Positions 8,593 through 16,375 of a DNA stretch of 63,068 nt are shown one piece after another. How positions within the stretch are numbered: position 1 is the stretch's first letter; every line of letters begins with the position of its first letter. Under the pieces are notes generated by a model, which saw only the letters and a program-made list of their open reading frames with translations, did not search any database and was not told the DNA's origin. The DNA comes from Faeciplasma sp964650705 (lineage in GTDB: Bacteria > Bacillota > Clostridia > Oscillospirales > Ruminococcaceae). A program made the position numbers and the translations under genes. Location: contig CAZYUJ010000009.1 of NCBI GenBank assembly GCA_964650705.1, positions 1-63,068 on the forward strand, given 5' to 3'.

Positions 8593-8626
8593 AATCCGAC
8601 CTATGATTGTAACCATAGGTCGGATT
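8593..8626 (+). terminator. Second, strong hairpin after the phosphotransferase gene
   Basis: A perfect 13-bp stem (8593-8605 with 8614-8626) with an 8-nt loop. The 3' side lacks a clean T-run; on the minus strand TTTTAT follows. It may act as a terminator or as a boundary of the inserted segment. Confidence 0.5.
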
Positions 8627-8680
8627 AACTGTTTTACGAAACTTCACCCAATGGGTGGATGTTTTTATTATGAAAAGAAA

Positions 8681-8706
8681 ACCGCCTGTTCAAAGGAACA
8701 AGCGGT
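8681..8706. terminator. Bidirectional terminator between the phosphotransferase gene and nrdR
   Basis: An 11-bp stem with one mismatch (8681-8691 with 8696-8706) and a 4-nt loop. It is followed by CGTTTTTAT on plus and TTTTCTTTTC on minus. It lies 14 bases past the nrdR stop and should terminate nrdR. Confidence 0.75.
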
Positions 8707-8719
8707 CGTTTTTATATTA

Positions 8720-9163
8720 TTACTTTTCAAGCTCCTTGACGATAGCCATAAAGCTGTCAAGGTCGTTAAAGTCTTTATATACGGATGCGAAGCGGACATA
8801 TGCCACAAGGTCGATATCCTTCAAGGAGGCAAGCACACTGTCGCCGATCTCGGCTGTGGTGATCTCGGTACGCATATCGTTAGCCATCTTGTTTTCGATG
8901 CTGTCAACGATGCCCTCAACAGTCTCAAGGCTGATGGAGCGCTTTTTGGTTGCTGAAGTGATTCCCTTTATGAGCTTGTTGCGATCGAAAGGTTCAAATC
9001 CGCCGTCCTTCTTGATGACCATCAAGATCGGCTTTTCGATCACTTCATAGGTCGTGAAGCGCTTTCCGCACTGTGAGCATTCACGTCTGCGGCGTTTTTT
9101 GCCTTCACTGGGTCGTGAGTCAATAACCTTTGTGTCTTCATAATTGCAAAAAGGGCATCTCAT
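8720..9163 (-). CDS. nrdR: Transcriptional repressor NrdR
   Basis: NrdR, 147 aa, the usual length. It represses ribonucleotide reductase genes when dATP is high. The N-terminal zinc ribbon has C3, C6, C29 and C32, followed by the basic, DNA-binding stretch KKRRRREC. The rest is an ATP-cone nucleotide-sensing domain (about 49-139), including VIKKDGGFEPFDRNKLIKGI. It is a single-gene unit with its own promoter and terminator. Two candidate NrdR boxes sit in that promoter, pointing to self-control (see separate entry). Identification is secure. Confidence 0.96.
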   Translation of the reverse strand: MRCPFCNYEDTKVIDSRPSEGKKRRRRECSQCGKRFTTYEVIEKPILMVIKKDGGFEPFDRNKLIKGITSATKKRSISLETVEGIVDSIENKMANDMRTEITTAEIGDSVLASLKDIDLVAYVRFASVYKDFNDLDSFMAIVKELEK

Positions 9164-9187
9164 AACAAATACCGTCCTTTCGGAAAT

Positions 9188-9240
9188 CTACTATATAGTA
9201 GTCTTTTAGCAATTATATCACAATTTATAGTGTATTGCAA
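9188..9240 (-). promoter_or_regulatory. nrdR promoter with two candidate NrdR boxes
   Basis: On the minus strand, TTGCAA (-35, 9235-9240) and TATAAT (-10, 9212-9217) are 17 bases apart. Two dyads overlap this promoter: CACTATAAATTGTG (9219-9232) fills the spacer, and the perfect palindrome CTACTATATAGTAG (9188-9201) covers the start-site region. Their centres are 31 bp apart, three helical turns, which is the paired arrangement known for NrdR operators. The promoter call is firm; NrdR binding is inferred. Confidence 0.7.
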
Positions 9241-9253
9241 CACTTTTTTGAAT

Positions 9254-9625
9254 TTATAGAAGCCTTGGAAGCGTGGGCTTTTGCTGCTCAAGTATTTCCT
9301 CGGCCACAGTTCGCACCAAATAGCATTCCGCTAAGAACTCATCGCTTTGAGCTTCGTACATCGGCCTGAGCCTTGAAACCGCTTCGTCTATCTTTTGAAG
9401 CGTTTCATCGTTTGCGACCATCCCCACCGTTCTGAGATATTTTTCGGTGGCTTTTTCGAGTGAAGATATCTTGTCGGAAACATCCTCACCCGAGACGTAT
9501 CCGTTTATAACGCTGTTTATCTCGCCGTAAAGCTTCGAGTTTTCATTCGCGATTATAACGATCGTTAAAACCCCGAGTGCGATTATTACGGCGATAATTA
9601 CCGTGGCAGTGATCAGTCGTTTCAT
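9254..9625 (-). CDS. DUF4363-like small membrane protein
   Basis: A 123-aa protein with one N-terminal membrane helix (about 4-26), then a helical, charged extracytoplasmic domain (residues 30-123). The layout and size match the DUF4363 family (function unknown), whose genes often accompany DUF421 genes in spore-formers. Its ATG overlaps the stop of the upstream DUF421 gene by 4 bases (ATGA), so the two are translationally coupled. The family name is a judgement from context plus topology. Confidence 0.65.
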   Translation of the reverse strand: MKRLITATVIIAVIIALGVLTIVIIANENSKLYGEINSVINGYVSGEDVSDKISSLEKATEKYLRTVGMVANDETLQKIDEAVSRLRPMYEAQSDEFLAECYLVRTVAEEILEQQKPTLPRLL

Positions 9626-10281
9626 TTTTTCTCCTTTTTAACAATATCAAACTTTCCGTTCGCGTCACGGGTACAGATGAAAACATCCTTGATATCAAGA
9701 TGCTTGCTTTTGAGCAGCTTTTTGACCTGATGTGCCGCTTCTCCGTTCGCGATAAGGTCACCGTCTGCGATCATGCAAACAGGCGGATCACAGGACTCTT
9801 CGGGAGCTTTGAGTGTTGACGGTGTCAAGGGCTTGTTTTCCGCCTTTTGCAAAACGCTTATCGTGCCCGTCGTTTCAACGATGGCATACTGCACCTCGCT
9901 GAGGTTGAAAATGCCCTGTGTACGCAAAGAGGCGCAAACATCGTCAACGGTATATCTGAGGTCTTTGAGCGCCTTTTGATCTATTACTCCGCCCGAAATT
10001 ATGATCCTTGGCTGGCCGGAGATGATCCTTCGAAAACCTCGGTGCTTGAGCGTTACACAGGAGATGATGACGTCCAGACAGACAAGCGTCAGGATCGGCA
10101 CCATTCCCATGATCAGCGGAACATCGGGGTCTTCAAGCGTCAGCGTTGCGATGTTCGATATCAAAATGGTTATGACAAGCTCGGCAGGGGAAAGCTCGCC
10201 GAGCTGGCGCTTGCCCATGAGCCTTGCCGAAAACACGACCAAAACATATAAAATGATTCCCCTTATAAATACAATGAGCAT
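9622..10281 (-). CDS. DUF421 (YetF/YrbG-type) membrane protein
   Basis: A 219-aa protein with three N-terminal membrane helices (about 3-75), then the cytoplasmic DUF421 domain. The signature RLMGKRQLGELSPAELVITIL in the membrane part and GQPRIIISGGVID plus LRTQGIFNLSEVQYAIVE in the soluble part are typical of this family. YetF-type proteins occur in several copies in spore-formers, and some contribute to germinant-receptor function. Here the gene diverges from a gerA-type operon about 130 bases away, which fits such a link (inference). It is followed directly by a DUF4363-like gene. Confidence 0.88.
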   Translation of the reverse strand: MLIVFIRGIILYVLVVFSARLMGKRQLGELSPAELVITILISNIATLTLEDPDVPLIMGMVPILTLVCLDVIISCVTLKHRGFRRIISGQPRIIISGGVIDQKALKDLRYTVDDVCASLRTQGIFNLSEVQYAIVETTGTISVLQKAENKPLTPSTLKAPEESCDPPVCMIADGDLIANGEAAHQVKKLLKSKHLDIKDVFICTRDANGKFDIVKKEKK

Positions 10282-10410
10282 TGAAATCCCTGCCTTTTGC
10301 GCGGTTTAAGGTTATTATTGCCCGCGACGAGCAATATTATCACCGAATAATATCCGCTGTTACAGGAAAAGATAGATCAAAAGTGAAAAATACAGATACG
10401 GAGATTTGTT

Positions 10411-11880
10411 ATGCAGGACAAGAGTATCTTTCCGAGCCTTGAAAAAACGCTCACAGAGCTTAGATCGCTCTTTGGCGATTCACAAGACTTGAATATTGTA
10501 AGAATAACCGTTGAAGGGGTCAGATGTGCGATATTGACTATCGAAGGAATGGTGTCGGCAAAGGACCTTTCCAAAATGCTGTTTGATCCCATTATGGAAT
10601 ATAAAAAACGAAACGCCGAGCCGAAGGACGTTTTCAGATTTTTCTCCGAAGAGGGGATATTCTCGATAGACACAAAGGTCGTCAATCTTTTTGATGAAGC
10701 TTGTGAATATCTTTGTTCGGGGTTTGCTCTTATTTTTGTTCACGGGATCCCTCACGGAGTGGCATACGGCGCACAGGGCTTTGCAATTCGCTCGCTCAGC
10801 GAGCCGACGACTGAATCAAACGTCAAGGGTGCAAAAGAGGCGTTCATCGAAAACCTTCGAACAAATATGTCCCTCATCCGCAGAAGAGTTAAAAACCCGA
10901 AGCTTAGGTTTGAATATCTTAACGCAGGAAAGCTCAGCAAAACGCCGCTGTGCATGGTCTATATTGATGGGAAAACGCCGAAAAAGCTTCGGGAAATGAT
11001 CAGACGGCAGGTCAAAAAGATCAAGCTCGATATGGTTTTGACCACAGGAGCTGTTGAGCCGTTTATTTCATCAAGCAAAGGGTCGTTCTTTTCAAGCGTT
11101 TCAACGACCGAGCGCCCTGATGTATGTGCTTCGAAGATAAGTGAGGGAAGAGTTGCCCTTTTGATAGACGGCGTGCCCTTTGCGCTTGTTTGTCCGGCGC
11201 TTTTCATCGAGAATTTCCAAACGGTCGATGACTATTCCGAAAAACCTTATTATGCATCATATCTTCGGGTGATAAGATTTTTGGCGTTTTTGGTGGCAAC
11301 ACTTTTGCCGGGAGTTTATGTTGCCGCGGCGACACATCATCCCGAGGTTTTGGCGCGTGCGCTGCTTTTGAACCTTATAACCTCTGCCGAAACAACGCCC
11401 TATTCGCTTGTGGCGGAGATGTTTATCGTCATAATCATGTTTGAGATATTGAAGGAAGCGGGTCTGAGGCTCCCGAAAACTATCGGCGGAGCGGTTTCGA
11501 TAGTCGGCGGACTTGTTATCGGCGACGCCGCCGTTTCAAGCGGACTTATCTCGGCGCCTCTTTTGATAATCATCGGAATTACGGCAACAAGCTCGTTTGT
11601 CCTGCCGAGCCTTAATGCACAAACCACGATCCTTAGGATCATTAACGTGATAATGGGGTCTGTTTTCGGATTTTTCGGAATAGCGGTCACGGCGGCGGTG
11701 ATATTGGTAAATGCGAGCGCGACCGATTCGTTTTCTGTACCATATACGGCGCCGATATTCCCGTTTACGGCTCGTGCGATGAGGGACACGATCACCCGAG
11801 TCAGCTTTTTGAGGATGCAAAAATATACGGCGAAGGTTGAAAACTTGAACGGAGCAGGAGGAGATCTTGATGAAAACTGA
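10411..11880 (+). CDS. GerA-family spore germination receptor, A subunit
   Basis: A germinant-receptor A subunit of 489 aa, the family length, located in the inner spore membrane. It has an N-terminal cytoplasmic domain (about 1-270) and a C-terminal membrane domain of about five helices. The stretches RPDVCASKISEGRVALLIDGVPFALVCPALF and FIVIIMFEILKEAGLRLPKTIG are strongly conserved in GerAA/GerKA/GerBA proteins. It opens a three-gene A-B-C operon and overlaps the B gene by 14 bases. A GGAG site precedes the ATG. A sigma-G promoter is expected, but I could not find a convincing match in the 130 bases upstream. The germinant is unknown. Confidence 0.94.
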   Translation: MQDKSIFPSLEKTLTELRSLFGDSQDLNIVRITVEGVRCAILTIEGMVSAKDLSKMLFDPIMEYKKRNAEPKDVFRFFSEEGIFSIDTKVVNLFDEACEYLCSGFALIFVHGIPHGVAYGAQGFAIRSLSEPTTESNVKGAKEAFIENLRTNMSLIRRRVKNPKLRFEYLNAGKLSKTPLCMVYIDGKTPKKLREMIRRQVKKIKLDMVLTTGAVEPFISSSKGSFFSSVSTTERPDVCASKISEGRVALLIDGVPFALVCPALFIENFQTVDDYSEKPYYASYLRVIRFLAFLVATLLPGVYVAAATHHPEVLARALLLNLITSAETTPYSLVAEMFIVIIMFEILKEAGLRLPKTIGGAVSIVGGLVIGDAAVSSGLISAPLLIIIGITATSSFVLPSLNAQTTILRIINVIMGSVFGFFGIAVTAAVILVNASATDSFSVPYTAPIFPFTARAMRDTITRVSFLRMQKYTAKVENLNGAGGDLDEN

Positions 11881-12931
11881 CACAAAGATCAGCAACGGAC
11901 AGTTTTTCGTTCTTTTGCTCTTATCAAGGGTCATGCATCTGATGCTCTATCGCACCGACAGCTTTTCATCGGGAACACCTTTGATGATAGGACTTGTGAT
12001 ATCAACGGGAATAGAGATAGTTCTCGGAGTGCCCGTGTTTGTGTTCTTGATGAGAAAGGACGAGATCCTTTGTGCCTGTGAAAAAAACAAAAAGCTCTGC
12101 TTTGCCGTAAGAGCGCTTATAGCACTGTATTTCACATTCGTTGCAGGGACGGTAATGTGCTCATTTTCAAGGTTCATGGCAGATGAGTTTTCGTCGGTTG
12201 CCTCGCCAGTGGTGATAATCATAATAATCGCTATCGCTTCGGCGTATTGTGCAAGGCTTGGGATCGAAGCAATAGCCCGAACGGGAACCGTTGTTTTGTG
12301 GGCGTTTCTGATCTTGCTCGTTCTGATGGCGCTTTCGAGCGAGGGGAAATATGATGCGCTCAACCTAGTCCCTTTGCAGCAAGGTGATGCAAAAGCGATG
12401 ACGGATTATATAATAAGGGATGTGTCATCTTGCAGATGGCTGGTTTTAGCTGTTGCGCTGGCGAATTATTTGAAGCATGGCTCACAAAAGGCGGTCTTAG
12501 GATATATTGCATCGAAGTTTTTGCTGATAGAGGCGGTTCTTTTGATGATAACAATGATCTTGTGGAGCTTTGTCGATATCCCGTCATATCCGATCCTTGC
12601 GCTCGGCACATATGCAAAAACCGACCTTATCCACCGTTTTGATGCGCTTAATATGTTCGTATGGGCGCTGAATTGCGTTATAGTTAACGGGATGTATCTG
12701 AACATCGCATCTGACATCACGAAGAAAAAGAACATCCTGAGCGTGGCGGTCCCTGCTGCGGTGGCGGCTGCATTTGCGATCATGTATTATAAAAAGGTGT
12801 TTTGGCTCACACAGATGCGGGAAAGTGTCATTATGCTTGTCGGGATAATCCTTTTGGGAGTTTTGGTGCCGCTTGCGGCGATCATATGTTGGAGGGTGAA
12901 GAAAAAATGCAAAGACTCGTGTGCGTGCTGA
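11867..12931 (+). CDS. GerAB-type endospore germination permease, B subunit
   Basis: A polytopic membrane protein of 354 aa with about ten helices, the B subunit of a germinant receptor, distantly related to APC amino acid transporters and thought to bind the germinant. The N-terminal KISNGQFFVLLLLSR is the typical GerAB opening (the family starts around a K-I-S/T-x-x-Q motif). It overlaps the A gene (14 bases) and the C gene (25 bases), so the three subunits are made together. AGGAGG lies upstream of the ATG. The specificity cannot be read from sequence. Confidence 0.92.
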   Translation: MMKTDTKISNGQFFVLLLLSRVMHLMLYRTDSFSSGTPLMIGLVISTGIEIVLGVPVFVFLMRKDEILCACEKNKKLCFAVRALIALYFTFVAGTVMCSFSRFMADEFSSVASPVVIIIIIAIASAYCARLGIEAIARTGTVVLWAFLILLVLMALSSEGKYDALNLVPLQQGDAKAMTDYIIRDVSSCRWLVLAVALANYLKHGSQKAVLGYIASKFLLIEAVLLMITMILWSFVDIPSYPILALGTYAKTDLIHRFDALNMFVWALNCVIVNGMYLNIASDITKKKNILSVAVPAAVAAAFAIMYYKKVFWLTQMRESVIMLVGIILLGVLVPLAAIICWRVKKKCKDSCAC

Positions 12932-14019
12932 TAATATTGTGTCTTATGCTGAGCGGATGCACAAAGCTTGTCTATGTTCAGGTCAGGCTTGTCGTTCACG
13001 CGATCGGAATAGACATCGACGAAAATACGGGCGGATATAAGGTTTCATATCAGGTCTTTTCGCCGGATAAGACGTCGGCATCATCGCCGACAGATGCAGG
13101 TTCAACAAACGTCAGCACCCTTGTCATGACGGGCGAGACTCTTTATGAGGCGGAGCGAAACCTTGAGCTTCAAACCGGAAGGGAAGCGTTTTTCGGCAGC
13201 ACCGAGCTCATCGTCATCGGAAAAACCATGACGGGACATTCTCTTTCGGAGCTGATGGGATATTTTCACGGCAGCGCTGACATATATATGGGGACAGACG
13301 TTGTGTTTTCATCCTCGGATGCTGTCGATGTTTTGTCGGCAAACCTTTCAAAGAGCAACATCTCGGCACAGGTGTTGCGTGAAAGCGTTAATGCCGCAAG
13401 CGAGGAGGGAGCAACGGCATCGGCAAGGATAATTGAGATAAGCAACGCCATTGCCGAAAGAGGCGGCGCACTTGTCGTGCCTGTTGTTACGGTTTCGATG
13501 GGCGAGAGCAAGGGGGATACATCAAACCTTTCAAACACTCTTTACGGAGTTTATTCAAGCTTGCTTGTAAAAAACGGCTATCCCGAGGCGGTTATTGACC
13601 GCGAATGTTCAAAGGGAATTCGGCTCTTGAACGCAAGCGCCGGGAGCATCGGGTTTAACGTCACGGTCGGTGAGGACATAGCAACGGTGAGCGTGGATAA
13701 GCTGAAGATAAAAAGAGAGATAGAGATATCGGACGGATACCCGATCATCAGTGTGAGCATCACGGGTGTGATGGAGATCAACGAGAACCCGAACGGAATG
13801 CTTGAAGAGGTCATCAGGCAGCTCGCACAGCAAAAAATGTTCGAGCTTTGTGAGCTTGCATATAGCGAAGCGATCGTGAATCATGGGGCGGATGTCTTCG
13901 ATATCGGCAGACTTTTGAGAAAATATGAGAGCAAATATTATGCCGAAACCGAAGAAATGTTTGACGATATTGTGAAAAACACACTCTTTGACGTCGAAAT
14001 CGAGCTGAAAACTTGTTGA
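12907..14019 (+). CDS. Ger(x)C-family germination lipoprotein, C subunit
   Basis: The lipoprotein C subunit of the germinant receptor, 370 aa. The signal peptide ends in LSGC with the lipidated Cys at residue 18, followed by the three-domain Ger(x)C body (for example VHAIGIDIDENTGGYKVSYQVFSP and the C-terminal YESKYYAETEEMF). I chose ATG 12907 because it gives a complete lipoprotein signal and has GGAGGG upstream; the frame is open further 5' but only inside gerB. It is the last gene of the operon. No clear hairpin terminator follows. Maturation needs Lgt. Confidence 0.92.
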   Translation: MQRLVCVLIILCLMLSGCTKLVYVQVRLVVHAIGIDIDENTGGYKVSYQVFSPDKTSASSPTDAGSTNVSTLVMTGETLYEAERNLELQTGREAFFGSTELIVIGKTMTGHSLSELMGYFHGSADIYMGTDVVFSSSDAVDVLSANLSKSNISAQVLRESVNAASEEGATASARIIEISNAIAERGGALVVPVVTVSMGESKGDTSNLSNTLYGVYSSLLVKNGYPEAVIDRECSKGIRLLNASAGSIGFNVTVGEDIATVSVDKLKIKREIEISDGYPIISVSITGVMEINENPNGMLEEVIRQLAQQKMFELCELAYSEAIVNHGADVFDIGRLLRKYESKYYAETEEMFDDIVKNTLFDVEIELKTC

Positions 14020-14055
14020 TTTATCAACATTTTAATTAAAATCGGGATATTTTTC

Positions 14056-14084
14056 TTGCAATTAGGATCAAACTGTGATATGAT
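14056..14084 (+). promoter_or_regulatory. Sigma-A promoter of the Asp23-fakA operon
   Basis: TTGCAA (14056-14061), 17-base spacer, TATGAT (14079-14084). It lies 52 bases before ATG 14137 and excludes translation starts further upstream. Confidence 0.75.
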
Positions 14085-14136
14085 ACTATCGACAATGTAT
14101 GTAAACAAACGATACTATCCTGAAAGGGGCTTTGAT

Positions 14137-14493
14137 ATGATTAGAATTGACAACCATTTGGGAACGATCGAGATGAAAAGTTCTTATCTGACATCTCTTA
14201 TCGGACATACCGTAACAAGCTGCTTCGGAGTTGTAAGAATGAATCCCGCAAGTGCTTATCAGGGCGCAAAATCAAACATTCTTAAGAAAAGCTCTATCGA
14301 TGACGGCGTTATCGTTCGTTTCCCGAAGGGAAGCGACAAAATGGTCATTGACCTTCACATTTCCGTAACCTATGGCATTAACGTATCTGCGATCGTTGAT
14401 TCGATCATCAACAAGGTCAGATATGTGGTCGAAAAAGAGACCGGCGTAGAAATAAAGAAGATCAACGTTTATGTTGACAGCATGGAAGCATAA
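14137..14493 (+). CDS. Asp23/Gls24-family protein (YloU type)
   Basis: A small cytosolic Asp23/Gls24 protein, 118 aa. The family core is visible: an N-terminal GTIEMKSSYLTSLIGHTVTSCFGVVRMN and a C-terminal ISVTYGINVSAIVDSIINKVRYVVEKETGVEIKKINVYVD. The YloU group is encoded directly before the fatty acid kinase gene fakA (yloV) in many Bacillota, exactly as here (19-base gap). The start was set at ATG 14137, preceded by AAAGGGG, because the promoter lies within the open frame upstream. The cellular role of YloU is not firmly known; a link to envelope lipid metabolism is inferred from this conserved pairing. Confidence 0.9.
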   Translation: MIRIDNHLGTIEMKSSYLTSLIGHTVTSCFGVVRMNPASAYQGAKSNILKKSSIDDGVIVRFPKGSDKMVIDLHISVTYGINVSAIVDSIINKVRYVVEKETGVEIKKINVYVDSMEA

Positions 14494-14512
14494 GGCTTAG
14501 GAGGATAAGGTT

Positions 14513-16180
14513 TTGATTAGCGGTAAAATATTGCGTGACGCATTTATAAGCGGCGCAAATACGATCTCAAACAACAAAAAGAGGGTTGACGAATTGAACG
14601 TTTTCCCTGTTCCTGACGGCGACACCGGCACAAATATGTCGATGACTTTGGGCAACGCAAAGAAGGAGCTTTTGCTCCTTCCCGATAATGCAAGCGTTGC
14701 TGAAGTCTCAAAGACAATGGCATCCGCTCTTTTAAGAGGCGCAAGAGGAAACTCGGGCGTTATCACCAGCCTCTTGTTCAAGGGCTTTGACAAGGGTCTT
14801 AAGGACAAGAAGGAGGCAAGCACCACTGACATCGCGCTTTCTTTGGAAGCAGGTGTTGAGCGTGCATATAAGGCTGTTATGAAGCCTACAGAGGGCACCA
14901 TTTTGACAGTTGCCCGTTTGGCAGCAGAAAAGGCGAAGGAGCTGGCAGCGAACAATGACGACGTTGCATCCTTCTGGGATGACGTTTGCTCAGAAGCTGA
15001 AAGAGTTTTGGACACAACTCCCGACCTTTTGCCCACACTTAAAAAAGCAGGTGTTGTTGACGCAGGCGGCAAGGGCCTTTGCCTTGTGATGCGCGCTATG
15101 GGTGAGGTCTTCCACGGCAGAGCAATGGTTGAAGACACCTCTTCTTCGAACGCCAAGACAGGCGAGCCCGTTACAATTGAAACATTTGCATCCGTAGTAG
15201 GTGAATTTGATGACGATATCACATTTACATACTGCACCGAGTATATCGTCAAGAAGAAGGAAGGCTGTGAGGATTCGCTTAAGCTCAGGGCATATCTTGA
15301 GACTATCGGTGACTGTGTTGTTGTGGTCGAGGATGACGAGATCATCAAGGTTCACGTTCACACAAACAATCCCGGTCTTGCGATCGAAAAGGCTCTCGAA
15401 TTTGGCTCGATGACATTGCCGAAGATCGAGAATATGCGCTATCAGCATGAAGCAAAGCAGAAGGAAAACAAGGTTACCGTCTCAAGCTCGAACAAGGCTT
15501 ATGCTTCTGTTGCTCCCGAAAAGGACTTCGGTTTTGTTGCCGTTGCCGCAGGTGACGGAATTGAAGAAATGTTCCGTGACGCAGGCGCTGACTGCATCGT
15601 TAAGGGCGGACAGACGATGAACCCCTCGACAGAGGACATTTTGGCAGCTATCATGTCTTGTCCCGCAAGAACAGTTTTCGTTTTGCCTAACAACAAAAAC
15701 ATCATCATGGCGGCTGAGCAGGCTGTTAAGCTCGCAGACAGAAAGGTTTGCGTTTTACAGACAAGAACCATTCCTCAGGGACTTTCCGCACTTTTGGCAT
15801 TTGATCCCGACGCTGACTTCAACGTTAACAGAAGTGCTATGACCAAGGCTTTTGAAAGAGTAAAGACAGGCCAGATCACATTTGCCGCACGCGACAGTGA
15901 GTTCGACGGACAGGAGATCAATCAGGGCGAAATTCTGGCACTTGACAACGGCAAGCTCGCTTTCGTTGAAAAGGAGGCCGAAAAGGCAGCATATAAGCTC
16001 ACAAAGCGCCTTGTTGACGGCGACAGCGAGTTCATCACCATCATCTATGGTGAGGATATTTCCGATGCCGATGCTGAGTCTTTGCGTGCAAGAGTTGAAG
16101 CGAAGTTCGGCACCCGTGTTGATATCAGCCTTATCAGCGGCGGTCAGCCGGTTTATTACTACATCATCAGTGTAGAGTAA
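14513..16180 (+). CDS. fakA: Fatty acid kinase catalytic subunit FakA (DAK2/DegV-associated, YloV)
   Basis: FakA phosphorylates exogenous fatty acids held by a FakB (DegV-type) carrier, feeding phospholipid synthesis. At 555 aa it has the family length. The N-terminal DAK2 nucleotide-binding domain (about 1-195) includes NVFPVPDGDTGTNMSMT with metal-binding Asp35 and Asp37, and GARGNSGVITSLLFKGF. A middle domain has the zinc/FakB-interacting region (YCTEYIV, DCVVVVEDDEIIKVHVHTNNP) and a DegV-like C-terminal part ends the protein. Translation starts at TTG 14513, eight bases after AGGAGG. It follows the Asp23 gene in one operon and is closed by a strong terminator. No fakB is visible in the window. 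Confidence 0.93.
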   Translation: MISGKILRDAFISGANTISNNKKRVDELNVFPVPDGDTGTNMSMTLGNAKKELLLLPDNASVAEVSKTMASALLRGARGNSGVITSLLFKGFDKGLKDKKEASTTDIALSLEAGVERAYKAVMKPTEGTILTVARLAAEKAKELAANNDDVASFWDDVCSEAERVLDTTPDLLPTLKKAGVVDAGGKGLCLVMRAMGEVFHGRAMVEDTSSSNAKTGEPVTIETFASVVGEFDDDITFTYCTEYIVKKKEGCEDSLKLRAYLETIGDCVVVVEDDEIIKVHVHTNNPGLAIEKALEFGSMTLPKIENMRYQHEAKQKENKVTVSSSNKAYASVAPEKDFGFVAVAAGDGIEEMFRDAGADCIVKGGQTMNPSTEDILAAIMSCPARTVFVLPNNKNIIMAAEQAVKLADRKVCVLQTRTIPQGLSALLAFDPDADFNVNRSAMTKAFERVKTGQITFAARDSEFDGQEINQGEILALDNGKLAFVEKEAEKAAYKLTKRLVDGDSEFITIIYGEDISDADAESLRARVEAKFGTRVDISLISGGQPVYYYIISVE

Positions 16181-16196
16181 TTAATAAGATCTATGG

Positions 16197-16227
16197 GCGC
16201 CGCTACGTTTTTTAGCGGCGCTTTTTT
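16197..16227 (+). terminator. Strong intrinsic terminator after fakA
   Basis: A GC-rich 9-bp stem (16197-16205 with 16213-16221) followed by six T. It lies 16 bases after the fakA stop. Confidence 0.92.
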
Positions 16228-16236
16228 ACAAAGAGC

Positions 16237-16350
16237 GTGAGGTAGGGGCTGCGCCCCGGCAGGGACTCTGTCCCTGCCGCCCCTATGCCCCCGAAAAAAG
16301 GGGGGCATAGGGCGCGCCCAAAGGGCGCGCACGCGCAGCCCCGCACTCAC
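16237..16350. repeat. GC-rich cloverleaf-like palindromic element
   Basis: An extremely GC-rich block of 114 bases with nested symmetry. The outer arms GTGAG (16237-16241) and GGGGCTGCGC (16245-16254) pair with GCGCAGCCCC (16333-16342) and CTCAC (16346-16350). Three perfect hairpins lie inside: 16258-16278 (9-bp arms), 16281-16312 (12-bp arms, A-rich loop) and 16312-16330 (8-bp arms). The whole can fold as a four-way junction. It lies after the fakA terminator and contains no plausible gene. It resembles REP/BIME-type mobile intergenic palindromes; no transposase is visible here. Confidence 0.75.
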
Positions 16351-16375
16351 AAAACCACAGGAAGGTGAAGTTTAT

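Noticed and set aside
10282..10410. Sigma-G promoter for the germination operon
   Set aside because: A GAATA at 10344 resembles a sigma-G -35, but no CATnnTA-like -10 lies at the right distance.
16159..16350. 63-codon minus-strand frame across the GC-rich element at 16.3 kb
   Set aside because: Low-complexity Arg/Pro product from palindromic sequence; it runs through the fakA terminator.
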